A DNA stretch of 21,386 bases from Ophiothrix spiculata (GCA_000969725.1 JXSR01S005785.1); one strand, 5' to 3'; shown: positions 1 to 9,921, numbered from the stretch's first letter. Notes: a model not told the origin generated them from the sequence alone. Numbers and translations: made by a program.

Positions 1-183
1 TTGAAAATCTTGGATTATCAAATTGAAAATCTTGGATTATCGAATTACTGGACATTTGGCGTCGAAAATCTTGGATTATCAGTTGAAAATCCAAGTTATT
101 CTCAAAAATCTTGGATTATCGATTGAAAATCTTGGTGTTTCAACCGATAATCCAAGATTTTCGAGTTACTGGACATTGAGCGC
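1..183. repeat. Short direct-repeat array with one inverted unit
   Basis: The motif TTGAAAATCTTGGATTATC recurs at about 1-19, 23-41, 62-80 (first bases TC), 103-119 (5' part changed) and 123-135 (truncated). An inverted copy lies at 145-163. Between units, the phrase TTACTGGACATT occurs at 45-56 and again at 166-177, so a longer unit of about 121 bp is also repeated. The copies differ by small changes, so this is a decayed minisatellite-like array or the end of a longer array cut by the window edge. The units have no constant spacers of unique sequence, so it is not a CRISPR array. Confidence 0.8.
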
Positions 184-199
184 GCCATAGACGTATGTT

Positions 200-620
200 A
201 CATTTTTTCTCACTAAATAAAACAATGATGACAAGACAGATACAAACTTAAGTGCGCGGTAATCAGTCAATGACCATATAACGGTGTAAAATACTGAACG
301 CAAACTTATACACAGACAATAGTAACGCAAATTACGTGTTAAATGTTATATCCAAATAAAGACTCCTTATATAAATATTTTCAAAGTAAAAGAGCAGCAG
401 CAGTGAAATAGAAGATGGACATTTTTGTTTGGATATTTGCTGTTTATTATCATATACTGCTATTCAAGTGTGCGTTGAAATAACATTAGGAAGAGTCAAT
501 GGACCACTAAAATTTGATTTTATTATCGTTAAAGATGGTCACTTGCCTGTTGCTAGATAGTATTACATTATTCATTCATTCATATGACAACCAAAGAAAA
601 GTCAAATAAATGTTCAAAGT
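200..620. repeat. Repeat family A, copy 1
   Basis: This anonymous block aligns by eye with ~4010-5235 (interrupted) and ~10190-10625. Shared landmarks include AATCAGTCAATGACC near 261, TAAAAGAGCA near 387, GAAATAACATTAG near 478 and a stretch after it ending in ATTATTCATTCA near 567. The copies are clearly diverged, with many substitutions and small indels. No open frame is shared between copies, so the block is treated as non-coding. It is the uninterrupted reference that shows where copy A2 was invaded. Confidence 0.7.
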
Positions 621-2084
621 AAAATTGTTTAACAAACAATGAAAAAATATGATTGTATTACGCTATATATTTCTCTAATAATACGACAAACTTTAACATA
701 ACAATTTCTCTCACGATTTGATCTGCCACTTCAAACTAACCGCACGGCTACATTCAAAAGTAATTGAATTAAAATTAGAAATCATTCAATCTTTTTCCTC
801 CGAAAATCAAGAAATTAATCATTCTTATTTCAATATAGGCTTTATCAAAATGTTATTTATGTCTTTTGCTTTATGCAATAGGCTATCATAAGAGAAACAA
901 AGCTGAACTAGAATTAAGTTATTTTGGTTCCATGTTTTGACACTTGAAGGATAGTCGAAAATTATGGCAATATATCTGCAATACTTTAAAAAAATCTATA
1001 TAGCCAACCAGCTAATAATATTCATTGAAAAAATTGAATACTACATGTCTTATATTTTTGTACGGTCTGTGCAATTGTAATAAACAAACTTCGATCAGGT
1101 GTGGATCTTGCTCTACCAATCTGTTACCAACTGGTAGTATTATGTTTGATTCTTAACGATTAAGTAATTTACTTGCTCAAAGAATTGCCTTTTACACATC
1201 AACGAAACAGCTGGTGGTGATCGGTAACTACATAATAATACGTAGTCTAACTGTATCTACCTGTACCTTATCTTGTTATATGCATTATTTTTGCATATTT
1301 TCATACATGAGGTCAGCAGTTTGTTTGTTTGTTTTAAAATATCAATTCGTGTTTTTTACAATATGTTTTTGATTTTTTTAAAAAAAAAATTAATTCCTAG
1401 CACTTTAGCCTCCACTACTCTAATTGACTGCTCCCTCTTAAAAGAGGACCTCAACAAGTGTAGAAGGGCAATATGTTTGGTGTATATGCTGTTCTGATGC
1501 CATTTTTGATCTCCCGAGTACTTTGGTAAACTTTTAAGGCTTTTCCCAAAATTGCATGGCATTCAAAATGTGGCTATCAGTGATGGGGGTGGTATTCCAT
1601 TCAATGCACGGTATCTCGAAAATGTTGCCTTCATGGTGTATATCTTTCTTTCTTTTTCTTATAATCAAATAAGAAAAGCCAGTGTTGAAGAAACCAGTTG
1701 CTGTATTAATGAGTTCTCGGATGTGTTAGGAAAGTCATTTTGTACAGTAAGTCCGTGGGAAGCTATTTTGTGGTGTGTCGCCTTTAATAAAACAACACGA
1801 ACGAAGCTATCCATAATCATATTTAATTAAGTTCTATGTCACAAGAGTTTTGAGAAGAGTAATTTGGTGCCGAAGTAATTCCTTCAATGGATCGACTGAA
1901 CTAACTTCAGTGCTTAAAATATCTCGGCATAGAGTTGATTTGTTCAATAGAACCTCATGCAGACAAACATTTACATTGAGTAGAATAAATTTGCATCCAA
2001 GTTTGCAAAAGGCATTGACTAACTAAACTATGCTCAAATTTGGTGATCGAGATTCAAATTCCTTTAAGAATACTATCGACGTCA
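621..2084. other. AT-rich stretch, no recognised gene
   Basis: Nothing with a recognisable protein family is seen here. Both strands are dense with stop codons apart from short open stretches of under 100 codons. The only notable signals are the pyrimidine tract and donor-like site described separately at 1639-1752. There is some weak resemblance of 740-780 to 10660-10690, which suggests that family A extends a little farther right than marked. Confidence 0.5.
1674..1746 (+). other. Weak internal-exon candidate
   Basis: A pyrimidine-rich tract at about 1639-1662 is followed by AAG ending at 1673 and CCAG ending at 1682, either of which could act as a splice acceptor. An exact GTAAGT donor lies at 1747-1752. 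The segment between is open in one frame, which remains open on both sides for 92 codons in total. The peptide is not recognised. One resemblance, a short EFSDVLGK string like the pre-RT region of some LTR retroelements, is too short to count. The signals could easily be chance in AT-rich DNA. Confidence 0.15.
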
Positions 2085-3110
2085 GCACGTTCTTACAGAT
2101 TGAATCTAATCATCGCCGCCTATTAAGTTTAAAGAAACAGAGCGAATATTGAACAAGCTTACCCCTGGGCTGACAAATAATTGCATATCGATTATATATT
2201 AGGGCCGTATTGAATTCAGTATGTGAAGTTACATTAATGAATGGTAGATATTACAATTAACGACAAATCAGTGTGATGTTTTCTAAACCGGAACATGAAT
2301 CAACACAAGAAAAGGTATTCGCGTAACCAATCAATGTGCTTCTGACAGTATTCTGAGAATGTTTTAGTGAACTCATAAATTAAATTTATGACAGAATAAG
2401 GCAAGAACATGTTATTGATTACATAGTAAGGAATATATAGACCCCATTTTTGACATGGAGAAGTGTAAGACGATACTACTTTAGAAACTTGTATGACTCA
2501 TGTTTCATCCATCAGATTCTGCGCTTTATTCATTAAAAATGTCATCAACTTTGGTGACAGGTAATTGCAATTAGTAATTAAGTTAGAATAACATACGATA
2601 TCAATTACTGATTTTGATTAAATATATTCTGGTTAATTAGTTGTAACATGTTTCTGATATGGTTCAAAAATCTTGGTATAACAATCCTGACATCTTGGTT
2701 TCCTTTCTGTCCCTTTATATAGGTACATGTAGCGGAATGTTGCAGAAATATGATCAAAGACACCGCTTGACATTTATTGTGAGCTAGCCTGCTCTGCTTT
2801 TAGAAGATTCCAAAATTTTACGATAGGTTTGAAGTACATACTTAAACGTGCCTTTAATCAAAAATGACAAAAAAAAATATTCCCGGTAAATTACTCGGAA
2901 GTCCAATCTCTTGGGTACCCGTAGTTTTGCTTCCTTCGTTTTTAAAAGGTAGAAAAGAAACAGGATATAGAGGAAAATTGATCTTTTCTGCTATATGTAG
3001 CCCAAAGAAATTAAAACTTGTTAAAAAGAGACATTTCAGAGTTTTGTTTCTTCAAGATCGGGACACTTGTGCGTTCAACAGGTACATTCTCTTTTATGCT
3101 CGATAATATT
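2085..3110. repeat. Repeat family B, copy 1
   Basis: The block aligns with ~5255-5835 and ~8600-9640. Landmarks in order are GGGCTGACAAAT near 2167, TTTTAGTGAACTCATAAAT near 2362, GAAACTTGTATGACTCATG near 2485, ATATCAATTACT near 2598, GAAATATGATCAAAGACACC near 2745, and a 3' part with TAGCCCA(A/G)AGAAATT near 2998 that matches ~9530. Copies 1 and 3 are the longest and copy 2 ends earlier. Peptides read through the conserved parts differ and contain stops, so conservation does not look like coding constraint. An old tandem duplication is the simplest explanation. Confidence 0.75.
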
Positions 3111-4009
3111 GTAAGCTTTAAGGATACCCCATCGTATGTAAATGTCTGCCTATGCCAGTGCAAACTACTGCATGCCTCTCTGTGACAGCCATTATTACAT
3201 TTCATTTGTTATGCCAGAACAGTAGTTTCGATTTCTTTGTTCCTTAGGACCTCAAATACGAAAGAGTCATAGAGCAAATCATTCCTTTCTTATATTAGGT
3301 TAGGAAAATGATCAAAATGTATGGTAAAGCTGACACAAATTTGGTATGTTTAAGAAAATGTGTGTATTTTTAATATCTACATATTTGCCACATTTTGTAC
3401 CTATCAAGTTTTTGCAAGATCTCTTGTTTCAGATCCAAAAATATGTAATAAAATAGATCAAAGCAAATCACACTTTGTTACACTGACTAAACTAAGGTCT
3501 GGTTTGCTGTCTTTGTAGTCGTTTATCATAAACGATAACAGAAATGTGATAAAAGGATTTCACTGTAATTTCGATTTTATGCATTCCAACGCATCTATTT
3601 CTTTTAAACTAATTTATTTCGATATGCGTAAAGTAATTACCATATCATGTATATTGAGATGGTGTCTTTAGATAACATTTCAATTTGTATATTATTTTGT
3701 TAATAGTGTTGTTGTTGGTGAAATATAATTCTAAAAGGATACATAGACAATCGATACAATGTTTAACAAACCAGGTAAATATAATATTTTATATGAAGAA
3801 TTCAAAACCATTTATCTTATATATTTTCATTTTATTACGTAAGAGTCGAATTATTGAACATGCAATAACCATTTCCGAAATTTTAATAGTTGACTATAAA
3901 CTTGTTTGTAACTTTATTAACAACACCACGGCGACATGCAGCTCAGACGGGATTACTTTTGAAACAAAAATGCTTTAAAGTTGAGGAAATCTGAACTTGT
4001 CGAAAAAGG
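3111..4009. other. AT-rich spacer, no recognised gene
   Basis: Apart from a ~53-bp stretch at 3118-3170 that is repeated in inverted orientation at 6243-6292, nothing is recognised. Open frames here are short, rich in Ile, Leu and Lys, and fit chance in AT-rich DNA. Confidence 0.5.
3118..3170 (+). repeat. Short near-identical repeat, forward copy
   Basis: About 50 bp starting TTAAGGATACCCCAT and ending CCAGTGCAAACT matches the reverse complement of 6243-6292 with about one substitution and one single-base indel. That is far closer than the A or B family copies are to each other. Similarity fades sharply on both sides. Confidence 0.8.
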
Positions 4010-4221
4010 TACAAAATTAAAATAAGCACACCACGTCACTGTGACATTCTCCACGATGTGAACGTATTGACCAAATAACGACGATGGTAATAGGAAAGAT
4101 AACATCCTTAGTATGTTAATCAGTCGATTAACGGTTTGAAATAATATTGAATGCAACTTTACAGAGTAGATAATAACACAAATTATGTGCCATATGTTTT
4201 ATCAAAATAAGCAACCCCTTG
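4010..4221. repeat. Repeat family A, copy 2, left part
   Basis: This aligns with 200-365 of copy 1 and 10190-10380 of copy 3, with landmarks AATCAGTCGATTAACGG near 4119 and ACACAAATTATGTG near 4175. The alignment breaks exactly where the terminal inverted repeat of an inserted element begins and resumes at about 5048. Confidence 0.65.
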
Positions 4222-4673
4222 TACAAGGTGTCCCATAAAAACCTTAAAGATTTTTGGGTGTATTTTTTTAGGTTTAAAGAATAGTCAGAAAGTGTGTAAT
4301 GGTTGCATTTAAAGTCCATGAATTGAACTTTAAGATACCGTCTATTTCATTTTAATCGGTAGAGTACAACAAAAGTTATGTCTTACCAAATATTTAGTTG
4401 GCTTTTTGCCTGGCCCAATATCATGAATATTGGTAATAAAGCAGGGGGTTTTGAATGGAATAAAAATGGGTCACCTTGGAAATGTATCATATCTGTCTTA
4501 TTTTGTCATACAAAATTGTGAAATTTGGTCAGAAAATTTTACGAACAAATATTTGACAAATCATAACTTTTGTTCTAGATTATCGAATGAAATGAAAAAA
4601 ACCCCGTTATATTGAGGTCTGTTCCATGTACTATAAAAACACCCTTACATATTTTCTGATTATAAGTTTATAA

Positions 4674-4999
4674 TTAAAGCCACGAACAAAACTGAAATCA
4701 TTCTTGTCAACCAGACATACCTTCATAGGAGTTAGGGTCAACTTATCACACGGCTGGACAGGATCGTGAGGGACATTCCTCGCCGTATGACGTCATCTTC
4801 TTCCAATAACAGCACCGGCAGTGATCAAGATCCAGTTTCTTCACAACCCAGTTGAAGATCGCAGATTGCGGTCGCAACGTTGGTTTGCGCAGGTATGTCG
4901 CAAACCAACGGTATGTCTGGTTGACAAGAATTATTTCAGTTTTGTTTATCTTACCAATCCCAGATGAATGAGAGTCTACATAGTTTTAAAGCCACGAAC
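4674..4999. repeat. 14-bp direct repeat bracketing the inner unit
   Basis: TTAAAGCCACGAAC occurs exactly at 4674-4687 and 4986-4999, 312 bp apart, on either side of the inner inverted-repeat unit. It may be a duplication left by an insertion or rearrangement within the transposon. The second copy is not directly adjacent to the inverted arm, so a simple target-site duplication is not proven. Confidence 0.7.
4685..4946. mobile_element. Nested 262-bp inverted-repeat unit
   Basis: Arms of 37 bp at 4685-4721 and 4910-4946 are inverted copies with a single mismatch, both carrying TTGACAAGAAT on the right-arm strand. The 188-bp centre is noticeably richer in G and C than its surroundings and contains a 10-bp perfect hairpin (TTGGTTTGCG at 4880-4889 with CGCAAACCAA at 4899-4908). 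Short plus-strand open stretches include one containing RIVRDIPRRM and another starting VEDRRLRSQRW. They recall the IP-R-M and Arg-rich C-terminal end of Tc1/mariner-like transposases, but this is only an impression. The unit could be a rearranged remnant of the parent element's coding region. Confidence 0.55.
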
Positions 5000-5047
5000 G
5001 TTACACGCAAAGATTGTAATGTTGTGTTTTTTCTGGGACACACTGTA

Positions 5048-5235
5048 TAAATCTTTTCAAGTAAAAGAGCATTTCAATGATATAGTAGATGGGTACTATT
5101 TTGTTTGAAGTGTGTTGAAATAACACCAGGATCAATCAATGGACGACTAGAATATGATTATATTATCATTCAAGATTGCCTAGAGCGTATCTTTATATAC
5201 ATTTAATTATTCATTCACATAACAAAAAAGAAAGG
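5048..5235. repeat. Repeat family A, copy 2, right part
   Basis: This continues family A immediately after the inserted element: ATAAATCTTTTCAAGTAAAAG matches copy 1 from about 372, then GTTGAAATAACACC matches copy 1 near 474 and copy 3 near 10483. The following TTAATTATTCATTCA matches copy 1 near 567. Confidence 0.7.
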
Positions 5236-5254
5236 TACAAAAAAGTCTATAATC

Positions 5255-5835
5255 AAAGACAAGCTAACTATATATCATAAATCAACACATATTTGAATAT
5301 AAGTTTCTGACAGAAATCCGAAAGTGCTTAAGTGAACTTATTAATCATATTTACGACAGGATAAGACATGAACATTGTTAGTAGGCAAGGAATATAAGCT
5401 ATTTTGAACACGGAGAAGTGCAAGGTGATACCGCTGCTGAAACTTGTATGACTCATTTTGATCCATCAAATCCAGAGCTTGATGCCTTTAAATGTCCCAT
5501 ATTTCTTGTCAAAAGTTGATGACAGGTAATTACAATTAGTAATGACGTTTGAGCCTCATATGATATCAATTACTGATTTTGATTACATTCAGATTAATTA
5601 GCTATAACATTATTTGGATACAGTACAAAAACATCTTGACAAAACTTCATCAGAATCCAGATTTTTTATTCTCACTGAGGTAAGTACATGTAGCGGCATG
5701 TTGCTGAAATATGATCAGAGATACCGCTTGACATTTATTGTTCACCTTCTAGAGGATTCCAAATTTAAATTTAGATGCGAAGTACTTGAAACTTTTTCAA
5801 CATGCATGTTAATCAATATTCTAAGTCACCGAGTG
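5255..5835. repeat. Repeat family B, copy 2
   Basis: It shares ATCAACACAT near 5281, GAAACTTGTATGACTCAT near 5438, GATATCAATTACTGATTTT near 5562 and CATGTTGCTGAAATATGATC near 5697 with copies 1 and 3. This copy carries an 87-codon open frame on the plus strand through its conserved part. The equivalent frame in copies 1 and 3 contains stop codons, so coding is unlikely. Family A copy 2 directly precedes it. Confidence 0.7.
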
Positions 5836-5864
5836 CGATTTAACTTCCTAATAATGAATTTTGG

Positions 5865-6173
5865 CCATCCATTATGAGACGATAGATGACAGTGCGTTCA
5901 GCGTTAAACGCAGTGGAGCCGCGCGTTCAAAATCACGGCGCGATGCAGGTATACGCACACATCTGACGCGAACAGCTTCACTGGGTTTGGAATATTTCAT
6001 GTTTAAATAGGGGTGTACGTTTTTCCAATGATAATGTTAATAGTTTATGGCAATAATTAACATCGTTTTTTGGTTTATAAATGACTTAAATTTGTGACTT
6101 AGAATGAGAACTGCGGGGGCACCCATTACTCAAAATAATGTACGCCCATCCATTATGAGACGATAGATGACAG
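5865..6173. repeat. 28-bp exact direct repeat flanking a ~253-bp insert
   Basis: Positions 5865-5892 and 6146-6173 are identical over 28 bases (beginning CCATCCATTATGAGACGATA). The intervening 253 bp starts with a GC-rich segment (CGTTAAACGCAGTGGAGCCG near 5902) unlike the surrounding AT-rich DNA and ends AT-rich. An internal GTTCAAAATC near 5927 weakly resembles a pol III B box. This is the arrangement of a retroposed insert with an unusually long target duplication, or of a small tandem duplication. Confidence 0.7.
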
Positions 6174-6780
6174 GCAAAACAAGAAATCGCTATCTTTTAT
6201 TCTCTAAGTCAAATCTCTATAATAACATAACATTTGCGTCAATAGTTTGCACTGGCATAGGCAGACATTTACATACTATGGGGTATCCTTTAAGAACATG
6301 ACTCTTTTGATACAAAACACCTAAAAGCTTAGGATATCAGAACTTGTTGAAAAGATTTGTCACATAGCTGACCCAGATTCCCCGATCCAAGATCTGTAAA
6401 TGTTTGTGTCTATACGTTGCTCTTGATACATGCTCTTTACATTTCAACTTATCTAGTTACATTTCGAGACTCCTGATACCTCATATCTAGGTTAAGGTTT
6501 GTTTAGATATTAAAGTTATGTTCTTGACTCACTGTAATGCGAAAAATCTCATACTGGGTTTTATTTTGTACATTATCTCATATCCGAATTATTGGAATGT
6601 ATAATCTACCAAATTTTGGAGTCATTACAATTTATTAAGATAAACTTGAATTACTTGATCACAACAGATCTAGCACTTTTATTTTCAACATTACTTTTTA
6701 TCCGAATAACTGATTGCAAATGAACAATCTTCAAAATTTAAAGACATTATAGCAAACAGTTTTAAGGCCAAATTCCACAC
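6174..6780. other. AT-rich spacer, no recognised gene
   Basis: Apart from the inverted 50-bp copy at 6243-6292, no gene, repeat or RNA signal is recognised. It ends where the second truncated TACAGGGTGTCCCA element starts. Confidence 0.5.
6243..6292 (-). repeat. Short near-identical repeat, inverted copy
   Basis: This is the reverse-complement partner of 3118-3170. The two differ by roughly one substitution and one indel over ~50 bp, with no comparable similarity outside. Confidence 0.8.
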
Positions 6781-7000
6781 TACAGGGTGTCCCAGAAAAC
6801 AAATTACAATCTTTGCATGCAATTTTCTTGAGTTTAACGGATAGGCAGAAAGTTTATAAAGGTTGCATTTTATAGTCCATGAATTGAATTTCAGATACCG
6901 TTTGTTTCATTTTAATCGGTAGTGTACAACAAAAGTCATGCTTTGTCAAATATTTGGGAGATTTTTGTCTGGTCCAGTTTCATGATTATTGACCATAACG
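6781..7000. mobile_element. Truncated second copy of the TA inverted-repeat transposon
   Basis: It begins TACAGGGTGTCCCAGAAAAC and aligns with 4222-4440 through AGTCCATGAATTGAA, CATTTTAATCGGTAG and GTACAACAAAAGT in the same order. The alignment stops at about 7000, exactly where a (TCAA)-type tail begins, so a later LINE insertion probably cut it. No right terminal repeat was found downstream. Confidence 0.7.
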
Positions 7001-7190
7001 TCAATCAATCAATCTTTTTTGTTTTCATATCATATAGTAAACAATAATAATTTACAATAATATACTTCAAATTATACTACATAACACTCTATATTGAGAA
7101 GTGGACGCCATCAATACCGCACAGCGTGTGGCAAATGGCACCCATAATAGGGTTGCAAGATACGAAAAATATATAACAAGATATATTAAA
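7001..7190 (-). mobile_element. LINE 3' end fragment with TGATTGATTGA tail
   Basis: Read on the minus strand, a GC-richer stretch (GGTGCCATTTGCCACACGCT near 7128) is followed by an AT-rich 3' untranslated-like region and ends AAAAAAGATTGATTGATTGA at 7001-7020. A short simple-repeat tail of this type is typical of CR1/L2-like non-LTR retrotransposons. No reverse transcriptase coding was found farther right, so this is a heavily 5'-truncated copy. Its left boundary interrupts the transposon copy at 6781-7000. The right boundary is a guess. Confidence 0.5.
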
Positions 7191-8035
7191 CAATAAAACA
7201 TTTATGACGATATTTTTACATCTATATAAAAATAAATCAAGCTGGTACACTATTATTTAATATATAAAAATGATACATGTATTATGCCTCAATAGAAGAT
7301 TATTTAAATGTGCCACAAGTGATTTATTTCATTAAAAGTAGTTTATTGACGACAAATTAGGGTGCAAGACAAACATTGGACATGAACATAAATATCAAGG
7401 TTTATGCGCACTAAATGTTGATTGCAGGGTATTAATATTGAGTAAGGATATGAAAGGACCTTTTTGCTGCCATTTTGGACTTAATTGTTGTGGCTATTTT
7501 GGATTTTCAAATTTCGTGGAAAAATAATTTGTGGATACACGTTTCCTTCAAAGTCTTTTACGTGAATTACGTTGGGTGTATAATATGTTTAATGCTGGCG
7601 TTATGTCTCTGAAATCAATCTTTTTAGCCATTTTGAACCTTATGTGCACGGTTTTTGATTTGAAACATGTGAATGACCTATGTTGGAACAAGGTGTTTCT
7701 GTTTTACCATCTAAAAATTATTTTTCATTGATTAATTTGAATGATTTTAGTGCTGATTCGTAAAATTCCATTTATGCACCAAAACATACCAGTGCTCATT
7801 TTTGGCCCTCTTTGGGTGATTGTTTTAATTTTAAATATTGAATGGAATATGTTTAGATAAAAAAATGATACTGATACATGAATGCTCCCTCTAGTAAATA
7901 TTTATGATATTGTGAATTTAAAAAGATTTAAGCGTTCGATTTATAAAAATGTACTATTTTGACGGCCATTTGAAATTTGAATCACATAAAAATGACACAA
8001 TTTTAAGGTATTTGCATAGTCAATTAGCTTAAATT
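7191..8035. other. AT-rich stretch, no recognised gene
   Basis: Long runs of A and T and short chance frames only, with no recognised protein. Part of it may be 3' untranslated sequence of the LINE fragment to the left. Confidence 0.4.
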
Positions 8036-8567
8036 TCATATCAAACATGGCAAGTTTACTGGACAAAATAATATTTGCCATACATAAGATGCACCGGTAT
8101 GTGAAAAAATGGTGTGGCTTATGACGTCAATAACAAACATTGCTCAAGCGTGGACTTTTGGCATCATTCAGATTCTTTAAGTACGCACCCTAAACTATCA
8201 TTTTCTGTTAAAAAAAATGTAAGCATACCTGACATGATACCAAACATGATAAGTTACACATTGTTAGTTTTAGGCTATGTTTGACCCTTTGTGACCTTAA
8301 ATGGACTTTAACTGGCCTTAACTTGGTTTTTAACCCATTCATATATATTGTACTTGTCAGAAGCTTTAGTTTGACACCAAACATGATATGTTTATACCAC
8401 TTATAAGATGTTCTGAAACTAGTATAATATGCGAAAAAGGGGGATAATGTATGACGTCAATAACAAAAATTGCTCAAGCGTGGATTTTAAGCATCATTCA
8501 GATCCTTTAAGTACATACCCTAAACTATCAATTTCAGTTAAAAATTTGTAACCATACCCAACTTGAC
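8036..8567. repeat. ~330-bp tandem duplication with TGACGTCA palindrome
   Basis: ATGACGTCAATAACAAA at 8121-8137 recurs at 8451-8467, followed in both by TTGCTCAAGCGTGGA, GCATCATTCAGAT and CCCTAAACTATCA in order. Upstream, ACCAAACATGATATGTTT near 8382 matches TCAAACATGGCAAGTTTAC near 8041, and CATAAGATG / TATAAGATG follow. The spacing is constant at about 330-340 bp, so there are two tandem units, the second incomplete. No shared reading frame is evident. Confidence 0.75.
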
Positions 8568-8599
8568 GCTCATGCTAGGGATCTACCTGACTATATTGG

Positions 8600-9640
8600 C
8601 CGCGATGTCGCCACGTTCATAATAGATTGAATCAAGTCGTTGATGCTTAAAATTTAACAACGATAAAAAATACACACTTATTCCCGGGCTGACAAATGAT
8701 TGCATATTGAGTTCGCAGCATATGAGGACCGTCTTAAATTTATATAGTATGTGATGTTTTTAAATGAACTGTGGTAATCGCAATAAACGACAGCAGTGTG
8801 ATATTTGCTAGAAGTAGAACATAAATCAACACATTTATGCGTTGTGGATTGCTTATGACAGAATTCCAAAAGCGTTTTAGTGAACTCATAAATTATATGA
8901 CAGGAAAAGATAAGACACGACAATGTCATTTATCACATATTTACAAATAGAGCCCATTCTTGATTGAACCTAGAAAAGTGCAAGATGATATCGCTTTTGA
9001 AACTTGTTTGACTCATGTTTCATCCATCAAATTTTGCGCTTGGTTATTCTTAAAATGGCATCAACTTCTGAGAAAAAATGGTGACAAGAAAAAACAATAG
9101 GTAATAACGTTTGAACAACATCTGATATCAATTACTATAAATTTTGATTACATACAGATTAATTAGTTATAAAATGTTTGAAGCACGGCTCAAAATATCT
9201 TGACAAACTTCAACAACATTCTGACATTTGGGTTTTCTTTCTGTTTCTTTTGGTAGTATGTGTAGTGGCATGTTGCTGAAATATGATCAAAGACACCGCT
9301 AAACATCATTGTTAGCTTATGAGTTCCTAGAAGATTTGAATGTAGATGTTAAGTATATAATAATATAGAAAATATAAACGATCATTGTATCAAATTTGAC
9401 AGCAAATTACTAGATAGTGAAATATCTTGAATATCCGTAGTTCTGGTTTCTTTGTTTTCAAATGCAGAAAAGAAAAAGGATACAGAGCAACACCGTCTTA
9501 TTTTTTCTGTAATTACTCTGAAATATATCTAGCCCAGAGAAATTCCTAAAAAAAGTTATCGCAGAATTGTTTTCAAGAGCCAGAAATGTGTGCATTCATT
9601 AACTGTCCTTGATAAAGCTCTTTTGATTTTCATGGAGTTT
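8600..9640. repeat. Repeat family B, copy 3
   Basis: It aligns with copy 1 along nearly the whole length: GGGCTGACAAATGATTGCAT near 8686, TTTTAGTGAACTCATAAATT near 8875, GACTCATGTTTCATCCATCA near 9010, AATATGATCAAAGACACCGC near 9280 and TAGCCCAGAGAAATT near 9529. Unlike copies 1 and 2, it is followed rather than preceded by the nearest family A copy. That fits loss of an A copy between B2 and B3. Confidence 0.75.
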
Positions 9641-9921
9641 ACATGTGTTAAGCCTCGTCCTTCGACGTGAAAAGGGTTTTTTCCTAGGGGTTTTCCCTTC
9701 TGTTTTGAATGACCTTATGACCCAAAATAAACTTAATATGTCAAACGCTTGTATGCATATTTTTTTATATCGATAACCAATCTATTAGCCTATTTCAAGT
9801 AACATTTGGATGTAAGAGGTCATCATATACATTTTTTGGTAAAAAGGAGTATTATGTAAATATCCGTAATATTTCATATAGTTCAATCGTGATATGTACA
9901 TGATAATTATCATTCCCATAC

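Larger units (their letters stand above)
4222..5047. mobile_element. TA-flanked inverted-repeat DNA transposon (non-autonomous)
   Basis: The left end reads TACAAGGTGTCCCATAAAAA. The right end, read on the minus strand, is TACAGTGTGTCCCAGAAAAA, and its next ~25 bases (ending ATTACAATCTTTGCG) match the left end of the second copy at 6781. TA is present at both junctions, as expected for Tc1/mariner/IS630-type insertion. Family A copies 1 and 3 read straight across the site, so the boundaries are supported by comparison with uninvaded sequence. No intact transposase is present. At about 825 bp it is too short for a full element of this class, so it is a deleted or MITE-like copy. An inner inverted-repeat unit is listed separately. 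Confidence 0.75.

Noticed and set aside
1..183. CRISPR-like repeat array
   Set aside because: Repeat units differ, adjoin or overlap irregularly, one is inverted, and there are no uniform unique spacers. The rest of the window is animal-like.
5614..5877. 87-codon plus-strand protein in family B copy 2
   Set aside because: The same conserved region in copies 1 and 3 carries stop codons in this frame, so the open frame is probably chance.
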